Below, in pieces: positions 8,072-15,136 of a stretch of 20,016 bases of DNA. Where the stretch lies: NCBI GenBank assembly GCA_028694075.1, contig JAQUUD010000022.1:1-20016 (forward strand), in the 5' to 3' direction. Source of the DNA: Clostridia bacterium. GTDB lineage: Bacteria > Bacillota > Clostridia > Christensenellales > UBA1242. Made by a program: the position numbers and the translations under genes. Positions within the stretch are counted from its first letter, which is position 1; every line of letters begins with the position of its first letter. The notes under the pieces were generated by a model. That model worked only from the letters and a program-made list of their open reading frames with translations. It had not been told where the DNA came from and ran no database searches.

Positions 8072-9607
8072 TTAAATCCAATATTTTTGGTCTAGTGACC
8101 TATATTGTATTGCTTCGGCAATATGTTCGGCTGAAATTTCTGCTTTTTCTTCTAGGTCAGCAATCGTTCTTGCAACTTTTAAAATTCTGTCATATGCTCT
8201 TGCACTCAAAGACAAAGTTTCAAACGCACTTTTCAATAACTTTTCGCTACTGTCATCAAGAACACAAAATTTTTTGGTAATTGCTGAACTCATTTTGCTG
8301 TTGCAATAATTTTTATGATTTTTAAATCTTTCAAGTTGAATTTTTCTTGCACTATTAACACGCTTTCGAATATCTGCCGAACATTCTTCTTCATCATTAT
8401 TTTTTATGTCATCATATGTAATGCCGTCAACTTCAACATGTAAATCTATTCTATCCATAAGCGGACCAGACAACTTGCTTAAATATTTATGAATTTGACT
8501 GGGTGAGCAAGAGCAGGTGTGTTTACTACTTCCATAATAACCGCAAGGGCAAGGATTCATACTTGCAATCAAAGTAAAACTTGCCGGATAAGTTGCAGTT
8601 TGCGTTGCTCTTGCCACTGTTATAACACCATCTTCCAAAGGTTGTCTTAATGATTCCAAAGTTCGACGCTCATATTCAGGCATTTCATCTAAGAACAAAA
8701 CTCCGTTATGCGCAAGGCTAATTTCACCCGGCTTTGATTTTGTGCCTCCGCCTGTCAAACTTGGCAAGGTTGCCGAATGATGAGGCGAACGAATTGGTCT
8801 TTCCAAAATTATACCTTTTTCATTATCCAATTCGCCAGCAACACTGTGAATTTTTGTAACTTCCAAAGCCTCCTCGAAAGTCATATCCGGCAGTATTGAA
8901 GGAAAACTTTTGGCAAGCAATGTTTTTCCGCTCCCCGGCGGACCTATCATCAGCATATTATGCCCGCCTGCCGCTGCAATTTCAAGGGCGCGCTTAGCGC
9001 TTGCCTGCCCTTTAATATTTTTAAAATCATAAATATAAGTTAAATACTCATTTTTCAATTTCAAAAAATTTGTAGGTTCAACCGGTTTAATTATTTCAGC
9101 GCCATTTAAAAAATTCACCGCTTGCAATAATTTATTCACTGGATAAACTTCAATTCCTGAAATAAAACTTGCTTCATATCTGTTTTCAAAAGGGATAATA
9201 AATTTTTTATAACCTAATTTTTTCGCGGATATCAGAATCGGTAAAACTCCATTTACCTTTCTTATCTCACCACTCAAAGATAACTCGCCCATAATCACAA
9301 AATCTTTTAGAGGTTCAACTGAAATTTGATTATATGCGCCCAAAATTCCAAGCGCAATCGGCAAATCAAAAAGCGGACCTTCTTTTCTTTTATCGGCAGG
9401 TGCCAAATTGACCGTAATTCTTTTAAGCGGAAAATCCATTAAAGAATTTTTTATGGAAGCCCGAACTCTTTCAATAGATTCCTTAACCGCAGTGTCGGCA
9501 AGCCCCACCAGTTCAAAAGCATAAAGCCCGTTTGCAACATTAACTTCCACAACAACCGGAAAACCTTCAATACCTTTCAGTCCAAAACAATTTGTTTTTG
9601 AAAGCAT
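8072..9607 (-). CDS. comM: ComM/YifB family Mg chelatase-like AAA+ ATPase
   Basis: ComM is a hexameric helicase that aids branch migration when transformed DNA is integrated. In Bacillota the gene is usually called yifB. The 511 residues match the family. They comprise a Lon-protease-like N-terminal domain (about 20-165), Walker A GPPGSGKT (222-229), Walker B VLFLDE (303-308), a cysteine cluster CPCGYYG...CSC (Cys353, 355, 365, 367) and a C-terminal Mg-chelatase-type region containing LSARAYDRILKVARTIADL. TAGGAG lies upstream of the ATG, and a candidate promoter overlaps the leader region. It is the first gene of the comM-dprA-topA series. Confidence 0.96.
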   Translation of the reverse strand: MLSKTNCFGLKGIEGFPVVVEVNVANGLYAFELVGLADTAVKESIERVRASIKNSLMDFPLKRITVNLAPADKRKEGPLFDLPIALGILGAYNQISVEPLKDFVIMGELSLSGEIRKVNGVLPILISAKKLGYKKFIIPFENRYEASFISGIEVYPVNKLLQAVNFLNGAEIIKPVEPTNFLKLKNEYLTYIYDFKNIKGQASAKRALEIAAAGGHNMLMIGPPGSGKTLLAKSFPSILPDMTFEEALEVTKIHSVAGELDNEKGIILERPIRSPHHSATLPSLTGGGTKSKPGEISLAHNGVLFLDEMPEYERRTLESLRQPLEDGVITVARATQTATYPASFTLIASMNPCPCGYYGSSKHTCSCSPSQIHKYLSKLSGPLMDRIDLHVEVDGITYDDIKNNDEEECSADIRKRVNSARKIQLERFKNHKNYCNSKMSSAITKKFCVLDDSSEKLLKSAFETLSLSARAYDRILKVARTIADLEEKAEISAEHIAEAIQYRSLDQKYWI

Positions 9608-9625
9608 AAAAACTCCTATTTTAGA

Positions 9626-9655
9626 ATAATAACACTATTTTATTACTCAGAGCAA
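9626..9655 (-). promoter_or_regulatory. Candidate vegetative promoter of comM
   Basis: On the minus strand, TTGCTC (9650-9655) and TATTAT (9626-9631) are separated by 18 bases. The implied transcription start is around 9619, right beside the AGGAG at 9613-9617, giving a very short leader. AT-rich background makes chance matches likely. Confidence 0.35.
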
Positions 9656-10031
9656 CCACTTTTTTAAAAATTGACTTTTTAAAACCTTAAGAAAATAAAT
9701 TAATTTATAGAAGAATGCAAAAATTATAGAAAAAAGATTAGTTGACATTTAAGAAATTTTTTGAATAATAAGTATTTTTGTATTGCTAATAATTTTAATA
9801 ATTGCTTTACTGAAATATACAAACGCCTTTATTGAAAATATACAAATAATTTTTTTAAATTTTTAGTAGACTTTTAAAAAATTTTGTGATATTTTTATAT
9901 AAAGTACGAATAATAAAGTAAGATGACAAACACAACAATAGACCTATAATTGAAAAAAGCATTAATTAATATAAAAATTAAGTGAAAATATTAGGATAAA
10001 ACAAAATACATATCATAAAATTCATTAAAAA
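9656..10031. other. Divergent intergenic region upstream of the surface-protein gene
   Basis: This is very AT-rich sequence between comM (-) and the secreted-protein gene (+). It has a direct repeat, TTTACTGAAATATACAAA at 9806-9823 and TTTATTGAAAATATACAAA at 9828-9846, offset by 22 bases (about two helical turns), which could be an operator. I see no convincing promoter hexamer pair for the plus-strand gene and no gene. Confidence 0.4.
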
Positions 10032-10046
10032 ATGGAGTATATTAAA

Positions 10047-11444
10047 ATGATAGGATTACATAAGGGAATGCAAAAACTTATTGCAAGCGGAATCGCATTG
10101 CTTATAACACTTACCACAATGTGCGTTGCAGTATTTGCAATTTTAAGCACTGAAAAAGTGGGATTAAGCGTTAATGTTTCTTTTGACTCAGCGGTCACTG
10201 CCAAAGTCTATTTGGCAACGGACAGTAGCACTGCAGGGCAATTTTATCAAGATAGCCCAACTGTCAACACCGGCACAGGAACTGATTTTGTTGTTGGAAA
10301 TTCTGCTTTGGTTTTGGACACCAAAGATGGAAACTTACTTCAAAAAGATGCGTTTGAATTGTTAGGCGCTGGCAACGGCTTAAAATGTGATGCCAATGGC
10401 GAAATGGAATTTTATGTTTATGTTGAAAATTACAGCACAACAGAAAGCATATTTTATTGTGCAAACATAGATTTCGTTGGCACAGGCGATAAAACCGCCG
10501 AATTTACTATACTTAACAACCCAACATACGAAACCGCCGAAACTGCGGTGGCATTGGGGAGCCCTTTTATAAGCCTGCTAACCTTTAAAATTAAGTCAAC
10601 AAATGAAACTGGCTTAAATGCAAATACAATCAGAATTCAAATTGATTTGAAAAATGAAAAACCTTGGTATTGGACAATAACGCAATATACTGAGGGTACT
10701 TTTGCTGATATGTATTATTTTGAATTAGGTAACGCACCGCAAAGTTATGCTGGAACAATAAGCACAATAACCGCAACTCAACAAGCCACGCAATGGATAG
10801 ATAATAGTTATTATTATACAGATGACAGCAATCCAAATATCCAATATGTGTTTAAAAGCGCCAAATATTATTTGGTTGAACCTGTGCGTTGGATAATTTT
10901 AGCTGACGGTAATTATGTGAATGACCAAACTGGAACATATGGTATTGATTATTTTGCAAAATGCAATCTAGCAAAAGATAATTTATCAACTTCACAAATG
11001 TATGTTGTAAGCGAAAAAATATTAGACAAAGCTAATTATTCCACCAGCAATGACACTGCATCAAGTTTAAAAATTTTCACTGATAGTGAGAGAAATTGGT
11101 TTAACACAGTTTCAGTTAAAACTTGGGAAAGTACTGTTTCCAATCTTAGCAATACTAGTTACTTTTTGATGGGCGGTTATGAAAATGATGCCACAAAAGA
11201 CAATTTCAGCATAGCATCATATTTAACAACACCTAGTTCCAGAATAGCATATGAAACATCTTATTCAGCATTGATAACCACCGTCCCTGCAAGTGCAAGT
11301 TATTATTGGTGTAGAGGTTATAAATATATTAGTGGCTCAAATTACTACTTTAATATATCAGACAATGGCGGTTTTTCTGCTAATTATAATGCTACTAATA
11401 TTTGGGGCATTCGTCCAGGATTTGTGATTAGTTCAGATATATAA
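10047..11444 (+). CDS. Secreted/surface protein with DUF6273-like C-terminal domain (full-length paralogue)
   Basis: The 465-residue product has a basic N terminus (MIGLHKGMQK), a hydrophobic stretch (about 11-32) and VFA as a possible signal peptidase site, so it is secreted or membrane-anchored. I chose the ATG at 10047 because GGAG (10034-10037) lies 9 bases upstream. An ATG at 10032 would start inside a region with no such site. After the leader comes a beta-rich domain (about 30-210, VSFDSAVTAKVYLATDSS onward), then a domain with LGNAPQSYAG, VEPVRWIIL, MYVVSEKI, FTDSERNWFNTV, YLTTPSSR and the ending GIRPGFVI. That order resembles DUF6273. I see no LPXTG motif or C-terminal anchor. It is paralogous to the broken gene at 1-1049, with conserved and divergent stretches alternating. 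The function is unknown; a cell-surface role is inference. Confidence 0.8.
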   Translation: MIGLHKGMQKLIASGIALLITLTTMCVAVFAILSTEKVGLSVNVSFDSAVTAKVYLATDSSTAGQFYQDSPTVNTGTGTDFVVGNSALVLDTKDGNLLQKDAFELLGAGNGLKCDANGEMEFYVYVENYSTTESIFYCANIDFVGTGDKTAEFTILNNPTYETAETAVALGSPFISLLTFKIKSTNETGLNANTIRIQIDLKNEKPWYWTITQYTEGTFADMYYFELGNAPQSYAGTISTITATQQATQWIDNSYYYTDDSNPNIQYVFKSAKYYLVEPVRWIILADGNYVNDQTGTYGIDYFAKCNLAKDNLSTSQMYVVSEKILDKANYSTSNDTASSLKIFTDSERNWFNTVSVKTWESTVSNLSNTSYFLMGGYENDATKDNFSIASYLTTPSSRIAYETSYSALITTVPASASYYWCRGYKYISGSNYYFNISDNGGFSANYNATNIWGIRPGFVISSDI

Positions 11445-12039
11445 ACTTTTGTAACAATATAAATTTAATTAAAGTTAAAATACAAATTATTATTAGCGAT
11501 AAATTGCGAAAAATAAGTTCGACAGGGGAAAAGTTCAAATTTTCACACAAGCCCTTTGCAATTCATACATTCGCAGTTATTTGCCTCTGGCTTCCATTAG
11601 TATAACAATTTCTAAGCATTTAATAATTGATTTATTCTCTTCTACAAATCTACTTTTAATAAATTTAATTCAAGAAAAAGCCACCCGCAGAAAATTCTGC
11701 AAGTGGCTTGACTTTTTTAATATGAAATAATTATTTTTGATAATGTATTGCACTCCTCGTTTTCTTACAATAAATACATTAATTAACTTTAGTCTTATCC
11801 AAATTATTCTTAGTAATATTTATTAAATAATATTATTCAACATATGTTTAATACTTTTCTATATTAATTTCGCCACCACATAGATTAAGTTGTAAATAAT
11901 TTCAAACAATTTTGCTACCGCCAAGATAAAATTTGCAAAACATTTCAATGTTTCTGTTGAAAATAAATTTTAAACGATTTATCACAGCATAAGTGGAATT
12001 GCAAAACATTTTAAATAATTACCACTGTTAAATTATATT
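11445..12039. other. Convergent intergenic region
   Basis: This is 595 bases between the ends of the surface-protein gene and mnmA. It holds the terminator at 11678-11718, a somewhat less AT-rich stretch at about 11515-11605 that I cannot assign, and decayed copies of the mnmA 3' end (about 11866-12037). I see no gene. Confidence 0.5.
11678..11718. terminator. Intrinsic terminator, probably bidirectional
   Basis: The stem AAGCCAC/GTGGCTT (11678-11684 with 11703-11709) continues, after a two-base internal bulge on each side, as GCAGAA/TTCTGC (11687-11692 with 11695-11700). A six-T run follows at 11713-11718, and an A-rich run precedes it. It lies between the 3' ends of the surface-protein gene (+) and mnmA (-), though 234 bases beyond the former. 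Confidence 0.8.
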
Positions 12040-12060
12040 TTAAACAATTTCGCCACCGCC
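11866..12060 (-). repeat. Decayed tandem copies of the mnmA 3' end
   Basis: The last codons of mnmA read on the plus strand as TTTTAAACAATTTCGCCACCGCC (12038-12060). Imperfect copies lie beyond the stop: TTTTAAATAATTACCACTG (12009-12027), TTTTAAACGATTTATCACAGC (about 11969-11989), CAAACAATTTTGCTACCGCC (11903-11922) and AATTTCGCCACCACA (11866-11880). A TTGCAAAACATTT word also repeats (about 11934 and 11999). The copies are too degraded to code. Confidence 0.5.
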
Positions 12061-13392
12061 TAAACAAAAACCATTGTCATCATATAAAACGGCGAATTGA
12101 CCGGGAGTTACCGCGCGCTGGGGCTTGTGAAATTTAATTTCAACTGTGTTGTAAGTTTTTTCATTTTTAGAAATCGATACAATTTTTACATTATCAATAT
12201 TGCCACTATTTAAATTATTACTATCTGAGTTGCCACTATTAAAATTATTATTATATAAATTATCATTATAATTGGCATTATTAATGTTATCGCTATCAAA
12301 CTTGCTGTTAATTTTGCCATTAGTAAAGTTGCCATTATTAGTTTCGCCATTTTGCAAATCGCTGTCATTTATGTCATTATCAGTTTTGCCATTTTGCAAA
12401 TCGCCACCATTTATGCTGTCATTTATTTTGTCATTATGAATTATAACAGTAACTCGCTGGTCGGGCTGGCGATAGCGAAATTTTGCGAAGCATTCAAATG
12501 TTTTTGTTTCGGGCTTTTGCGGTATCCAGTTAAAATTTTCGCATTTGCAAGAGTTTGAAAAAAGGGCTTCATCTTCGCCTTGCGACACAATCAGAGTGTT
12601 ATCTTCCAAATTTTTTGCTAAAACAAACCAGCGTTTGCCGTTTCCTCCGCTTTTGCCACCGATGTTCAAGCCTCTTCTTTGCCCAAGCGTATAATACATA
12701 AGTCCGTCGTGCGCTCCAACAATTTCACCGCTTTGGGTTATGATGTTGCCACTTTTTGCCGGTAAATAATTTTTTAAAAACTGCTTGAAATTTCGCTCGC
12801 CAATAAAACAAATCCCAGTTGAATCTTTCTTTTTCGCATTTGATAAGCCAACTTTTTCAGCAATTTTTCTGACATCGGGCTTGATTAAATCGGCAAGCGG
12901 GAAAATAATTTTTTGAAGTTGTTTTTGGCTTAATTGATTTAAGAAATAACTTTGGTCTTTGTTTAAATCCTTTGCTTTTATCAAATAAAACAAGCCATCT
13001 TTTTCAATTTTTTTCGCATAATGCCCCGTTGCAATAAAGTCCGCGCCCAGTTTTTCCGCCTGTTTTAAAAACGGGCCGAATTTAATTTCCCTGTTGCAAA
13101 GAACATCAGGGTTTGGAGTTCTACCCTTTTTATATTGCTCTAAAAAATATTTAAAAACTTTTTCTTTATATTCTTTTGCATAATTCACGCTGTAATATGG
13201 AATATCAAGAAGATTACAAACCCTTTTCACATCTTCATAATCATTTTCCGCGGTGCACTGCCCATTTTCTTCCCAATTAATCATAAAAAGCCCAATCACA
13301 TTAAAGCCCTGCAACTTTAATAAATAAGCGGATACACTTGAATCCACTCCGCCACTCATACCAACTACAACAGTTTTTTTATTATTTTGCAT
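12040..13392 (-). CDS. mnmA: tRNA-specific 2-thiouridylase MnmA with an Asn-rich insertion
   Basis: MnmA uses ATP and a sulfur relay to thiolate U34 of tRNA-Lys, -Glu and -Gln. The PP-loop is GMSGGVDSS (11-19). Both catalytic cysteines are present: Cys99 in NPDVLCN and Cys195 in STGICFIGER. YTLGQRRGLNIGG and the C-terminal TPGQFAVLYDDNGFCLGGGEI fit the family. At 450 residues it is about 80 longer than usual. The excess is a continuous Asn/Asp/Gly/Ser-rich stretch at about residues 320-401 (bases 12190-12435). It interrupts the C-terminal beta-barrel between FRYRQPDQRVTVII and VKIVSISKNEKTYNTVEIKF. The stretch contains the peptide DLQNG twice, from a 42-base repeat. The frame stays open and conserved residues are intact, so the enzyme is probably active. 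The start has AGGGGC upstream. Confidence 0.95.
   Translation of the reverse strand: MQNNKKTVVVGMSGGVDSSVSAYLLKLQGFNVIGLFMINWEENGQCTAENDYEDVKRVCNLLDIPYYSVNYAKEYKEKVFKYFLEQYKKGRTPNPDVLCNREIKFGPFLKQAEKLGADFIATGHYAKKIEKDGLFYLIKAKDLNKDQSYFLNQLSQKQLQKIIFPLADLIKPDVRKIAEKVGLSNAKKKDSTGICFIGERNFKQFLKNYLPAKSGNIITQSGEIVGAHDGLMYYTLGQRRGLNIGGKSGGNGKRWFVLAKNLEDNTLIVSQGEDEALFSNSCKCENFNWIPQKPETKTFECFAKFRYRQPDQRVTVIIHNDKINDSINGGDLQNGKTDNDINDSDLQNGETNNGNFTNGKINSKFDSDNINNANYNDNLYNNNFNSGNSDSNNLNSGNIDNVKIVSISKNEKTYNTVEIKFHKPQRAVTPGQFAVLYDDNGFCLGGGEIV
12190..12435 (-). repeat. Low-complexity Asn-coding insertion within mnmA
   Basis: The plus strand shows repeated GCCATTTTGCAAATCGC words (about 12346 and 12388, 42 bases apart) and many AAT/GAT/AAC codons on the coding strand. 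It encodes roughly 80 residues, mostly N, D, S and G. Similar words occur at shorter spacing through the stretch, suggesting growth by replication slippage. Confidence 0.75.
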
Positions 13393-13672
13393 TTATGCCC
13401 CTTTTTTCTTTATAATAATTTTTCATTTTTACTTCTTATAACTGCATTTTTTAATAAATTAATTAATTTTATGTTTTACAATAATTCCCTGAACAATTAA
13501 ATGTTAGTTAATATATTTTATTAGTTTGTTTACTTCTTTAATCTTTGCGATTTTTATAATCCTTTTGTTATCACGAACTCTACTATCAGTAGAATTGATG
13601 AATGCTTTATTAAGTTTCATAAAAGCAATTTGTTTTATACTATTATTCGTTCTTTTAAACAATGCTTTAAAC

Positions 13673-14158
13673 TTATTTATCAAATTGCTGTTCCGGCATT
13701 TTAAGCGCAACCGGCACCTTATATTTATTTATTCCTATCAAAAATAAATCATAGAACCAAAAATAAAAAACAAGTGCTGACGGAATTAATAACCAACTAC
13801 TATATAGATTAGACTGCAAACTCGGGTCCAACATCAAAAGTAAAATCATAGTCATCAAAGAGAATATAAAACTGAATGCACCTTTAATATATCTGCCAAC
13901 ATAAATGTTATGGAGTCCTAAAAAACCAAAGCAAGCACAAATAACTCCTGCTTTCCAGCGTTGCAAATCAGGCGGGAATTGCGAAGTGTATATCACTTTT
14001 TCTCTTTGCCTATTTAAAATTGCTTTTTTGGCTTCTTGATTTGACGCAAATTTTAATCGCTCGAAAATGAGATTGCAATTTTCACATTTCTTCATATTTG
14101 CATATGTTTTTGCGTTGCATCTCGGGCATTTCTTAATTGATTTTTTTTCATTAGTCAT
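13673..14158 (-). CDS. Zinc-ribbon TM2-domain membrane protein
   Basis: This is a 161-residue protein. The N terminus has a zinc-ribbon pattern CPRC...CENC (Cys11, 14, 25, 28). After a basic linker, it has a TM2 domain with two hydrophobic helices: one around VICACFGFLGLHNIYVGR (about 72-89, carrying the family's G-x-x-G-x-H-x-x-Y-x-G-R signature) continuing into KGAFSFIFSLMTMILLLML, and one at about 121-142. TM2 proteins are small membrane proteins with no agreed function in bacteria. AAGGAG precedes the ATG. It is transcribed divergently from the Q/N/P-repeat gene at 14310, with a long dyad between them, which suggests shared regulation. Confidence 0.88.
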   Translation of the reverse strand: MTNEKKSIKKCPRCNAKTYANMKKCENCNLIFERLKFASNQEAKKAILNRQREKVIYTSQFPPDLQRWKAGVICACFGFLGLHNIYVGRYIKGAFSFIFSLMTMILLLMLDPSLQSNLYSSWLLIPSALVFYFWFYDLFLIGINKYKVPVALKMPEQQFDK

Positions 14159-14219
14159 AACAATTGCTCCTTAACTTTTTTATCATCAATCCATTTTATC
14201 ATTTTTTAATTGATTTTTA

Positions 14220-14258
14220 AACATAATTTTGAAATTAATTTTATTTCGAAATTATGTT
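14220..14258. promoter_or_regulatory. Long dyad in a divergent promoter region
   Basis: CATAATTTTGAAAT (14222-14235) pairs with ATTTCGAAATTATG (14243-14256) across a seven-base loop with one T/G mismatch. Two further A-T pairs extend it outward. It lies 62 bases from the start of the TM2 gene (-) and 52 from the start of the Cys-rich gene (+). No T run follows on either side, so an operator is more likely than a terminator. Confidence 0.5.
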
Positions 14259-14309
14259 AACAATAATTTTAATTTCTCATAATATGATATCAGGAGGACA
14301 AAAGATAAA

Positions 14310-15059
14310 ATGTATTTAAAAAATAACAATCAACCTAACAACAACCCTCAATTCAGAGGTAATGTTCCGCCAGTAAATAATTATTCCGGTGATTTCTATG
14401 GAAAAGAGTCTTATGGCTCATTTGATATTCCGTTGCGCTCACAAGGAAACAGCAACTTATTTGGTGGTCCACAAAATTACAATTCTTCATTTGTTAACTC
14501 ACAAGAAGATACTAATCAATTTGGTGCCTCACAAGCAGTTTATGGCACCCCACAGGGAATGTACAACCAACATATTGCCCCACAGGGAATGCCACAAGCA
14601 GTTTATGGTGCCCCACAGGGAATGTATAATCCACAAGTTGCACAAGAAGTTAATTCATTTAGCGCACCACAAGGAATGTATAATCCACAAGAAGTTAATT
14701 TATTTAGTGCACCACAAAAAGTCAATACTTTTAGTATGCCTCAAGATGTTTATAGTTCATTGAGTAGCCCACAAAAAGACAATATGTCATTTGCTGGTCC
14801 ACAAGACAGAAGTTCATTTGACGGCGCACACGGATGTTGGGATTCAAAGAAACCTTGGGAAAATGATTGCGATCATCATTTTGACCATAGATGCGACCAT
14901 TTTGACAACAAATGCAAACCATCTTGGAATTGCCATATTCAGCCTTGCGTTTGTTGTAAATTTCAGAAACCTTGCTGTTTTTGCAAACCATTCTGTTGTT
15001 TGAGAAAACCTATTTGCCGACCATTATTTTGTTTGTGTTGTAAACGTCATATATGTTAA
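14310..15059 (+). CDS. Unrecognised low-complexity PQ-repeat protein with Cys/His-rich C terminus
   Basis: I do not recognise this 249-residue protein. Residues 1-50 are Asn-rich and hydrophilic, with no signal peptide. Residues about 50-170 are repeats built on PQ (APQGMYN three times in variants, FSAPQ, FGGPQ). Residues 174-249 hold 18 cysteines, often paired (CVCC, CCFC, FCC, CLCC), plus several His and Asp (DCDHHFDHRCDHF), a likely metal-binding or cross-linked domain. The last residue is Cys. At DNA level 37 bases repeat at 14530-14566 and 14593-14629, exactly 21 codons apart, so repeat number may vary. AGGAGG (14292-14297) lies 12 bases before the ATG. Cys-rich, repeat-bearing small proteins are common among spore coat and exosporium proteins, but no homology is claimed. 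Confidence 0.75.
   Translation: MYLKNNNQPNNNPQFRGNVPPVNNYSGDFYGKESYGSFDIPLRSQGNSNLFGGPQNYNSSFVNSQEDTNQFGASQAVYGTPQGMYNQHIAPQGMPQAVYGAPQGMYNPQVAQEVNSFSAPQGMYNPQEVNLFSAPQKVNTFSMPQDVYSSLSSPQKDNMSFAGPQDRSSFDGAHGCWDSKKPWENDCDHHFDHRCDHFDNKCKPSWNCHIQPCVCCKFQKPCCFCKPFCCLRKPICRPLFCLCCKRHIC
14530..14629 (+). repeat. In-frame 37-base direct repeat in the PQ-repeat gene
   Basis: CACAAGCAGTTTATGG, followed by a CCCCACAGGGAATGTA segment, occurs at 14530-14566 and 14593-14629. The copies are nearly identical and 63 bases apart. A CCACAGGGAATG word also occurs between them. Confidence 0.8.
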
Positions 15060-15136
15060 GTTTCTGATTAATAAAACTTGCGGTTTAAATTAATTCGAAA
15101 TGATTTATAAAAAATTTAAAATTAATATTTATCTAA

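Noticed and set aside
10032..10046. Upstream ATG of the surface-protein gene
   Set aside because: It has no ribosome binding site. The GGAG at 10034-10037 is correctly placed for the ATG at 10047.
13504..13747. Small open frames on both strands between mnmA and the TM2 gene
   Set aside because: They overlap each other and the TM2 gene end, have no ribosome binding sites, and look like AT-rich chance frames.
14260..14286. SigK-type sporulation promoter before the Cys-rich gene (AC, 16 bases, CATAATATG)
   Set aside because: The match is suggestive, but the last two -10 bases differ and the start would fall on the ribosome binding site. In AT-rich DNA this is too weak to list as a feature.
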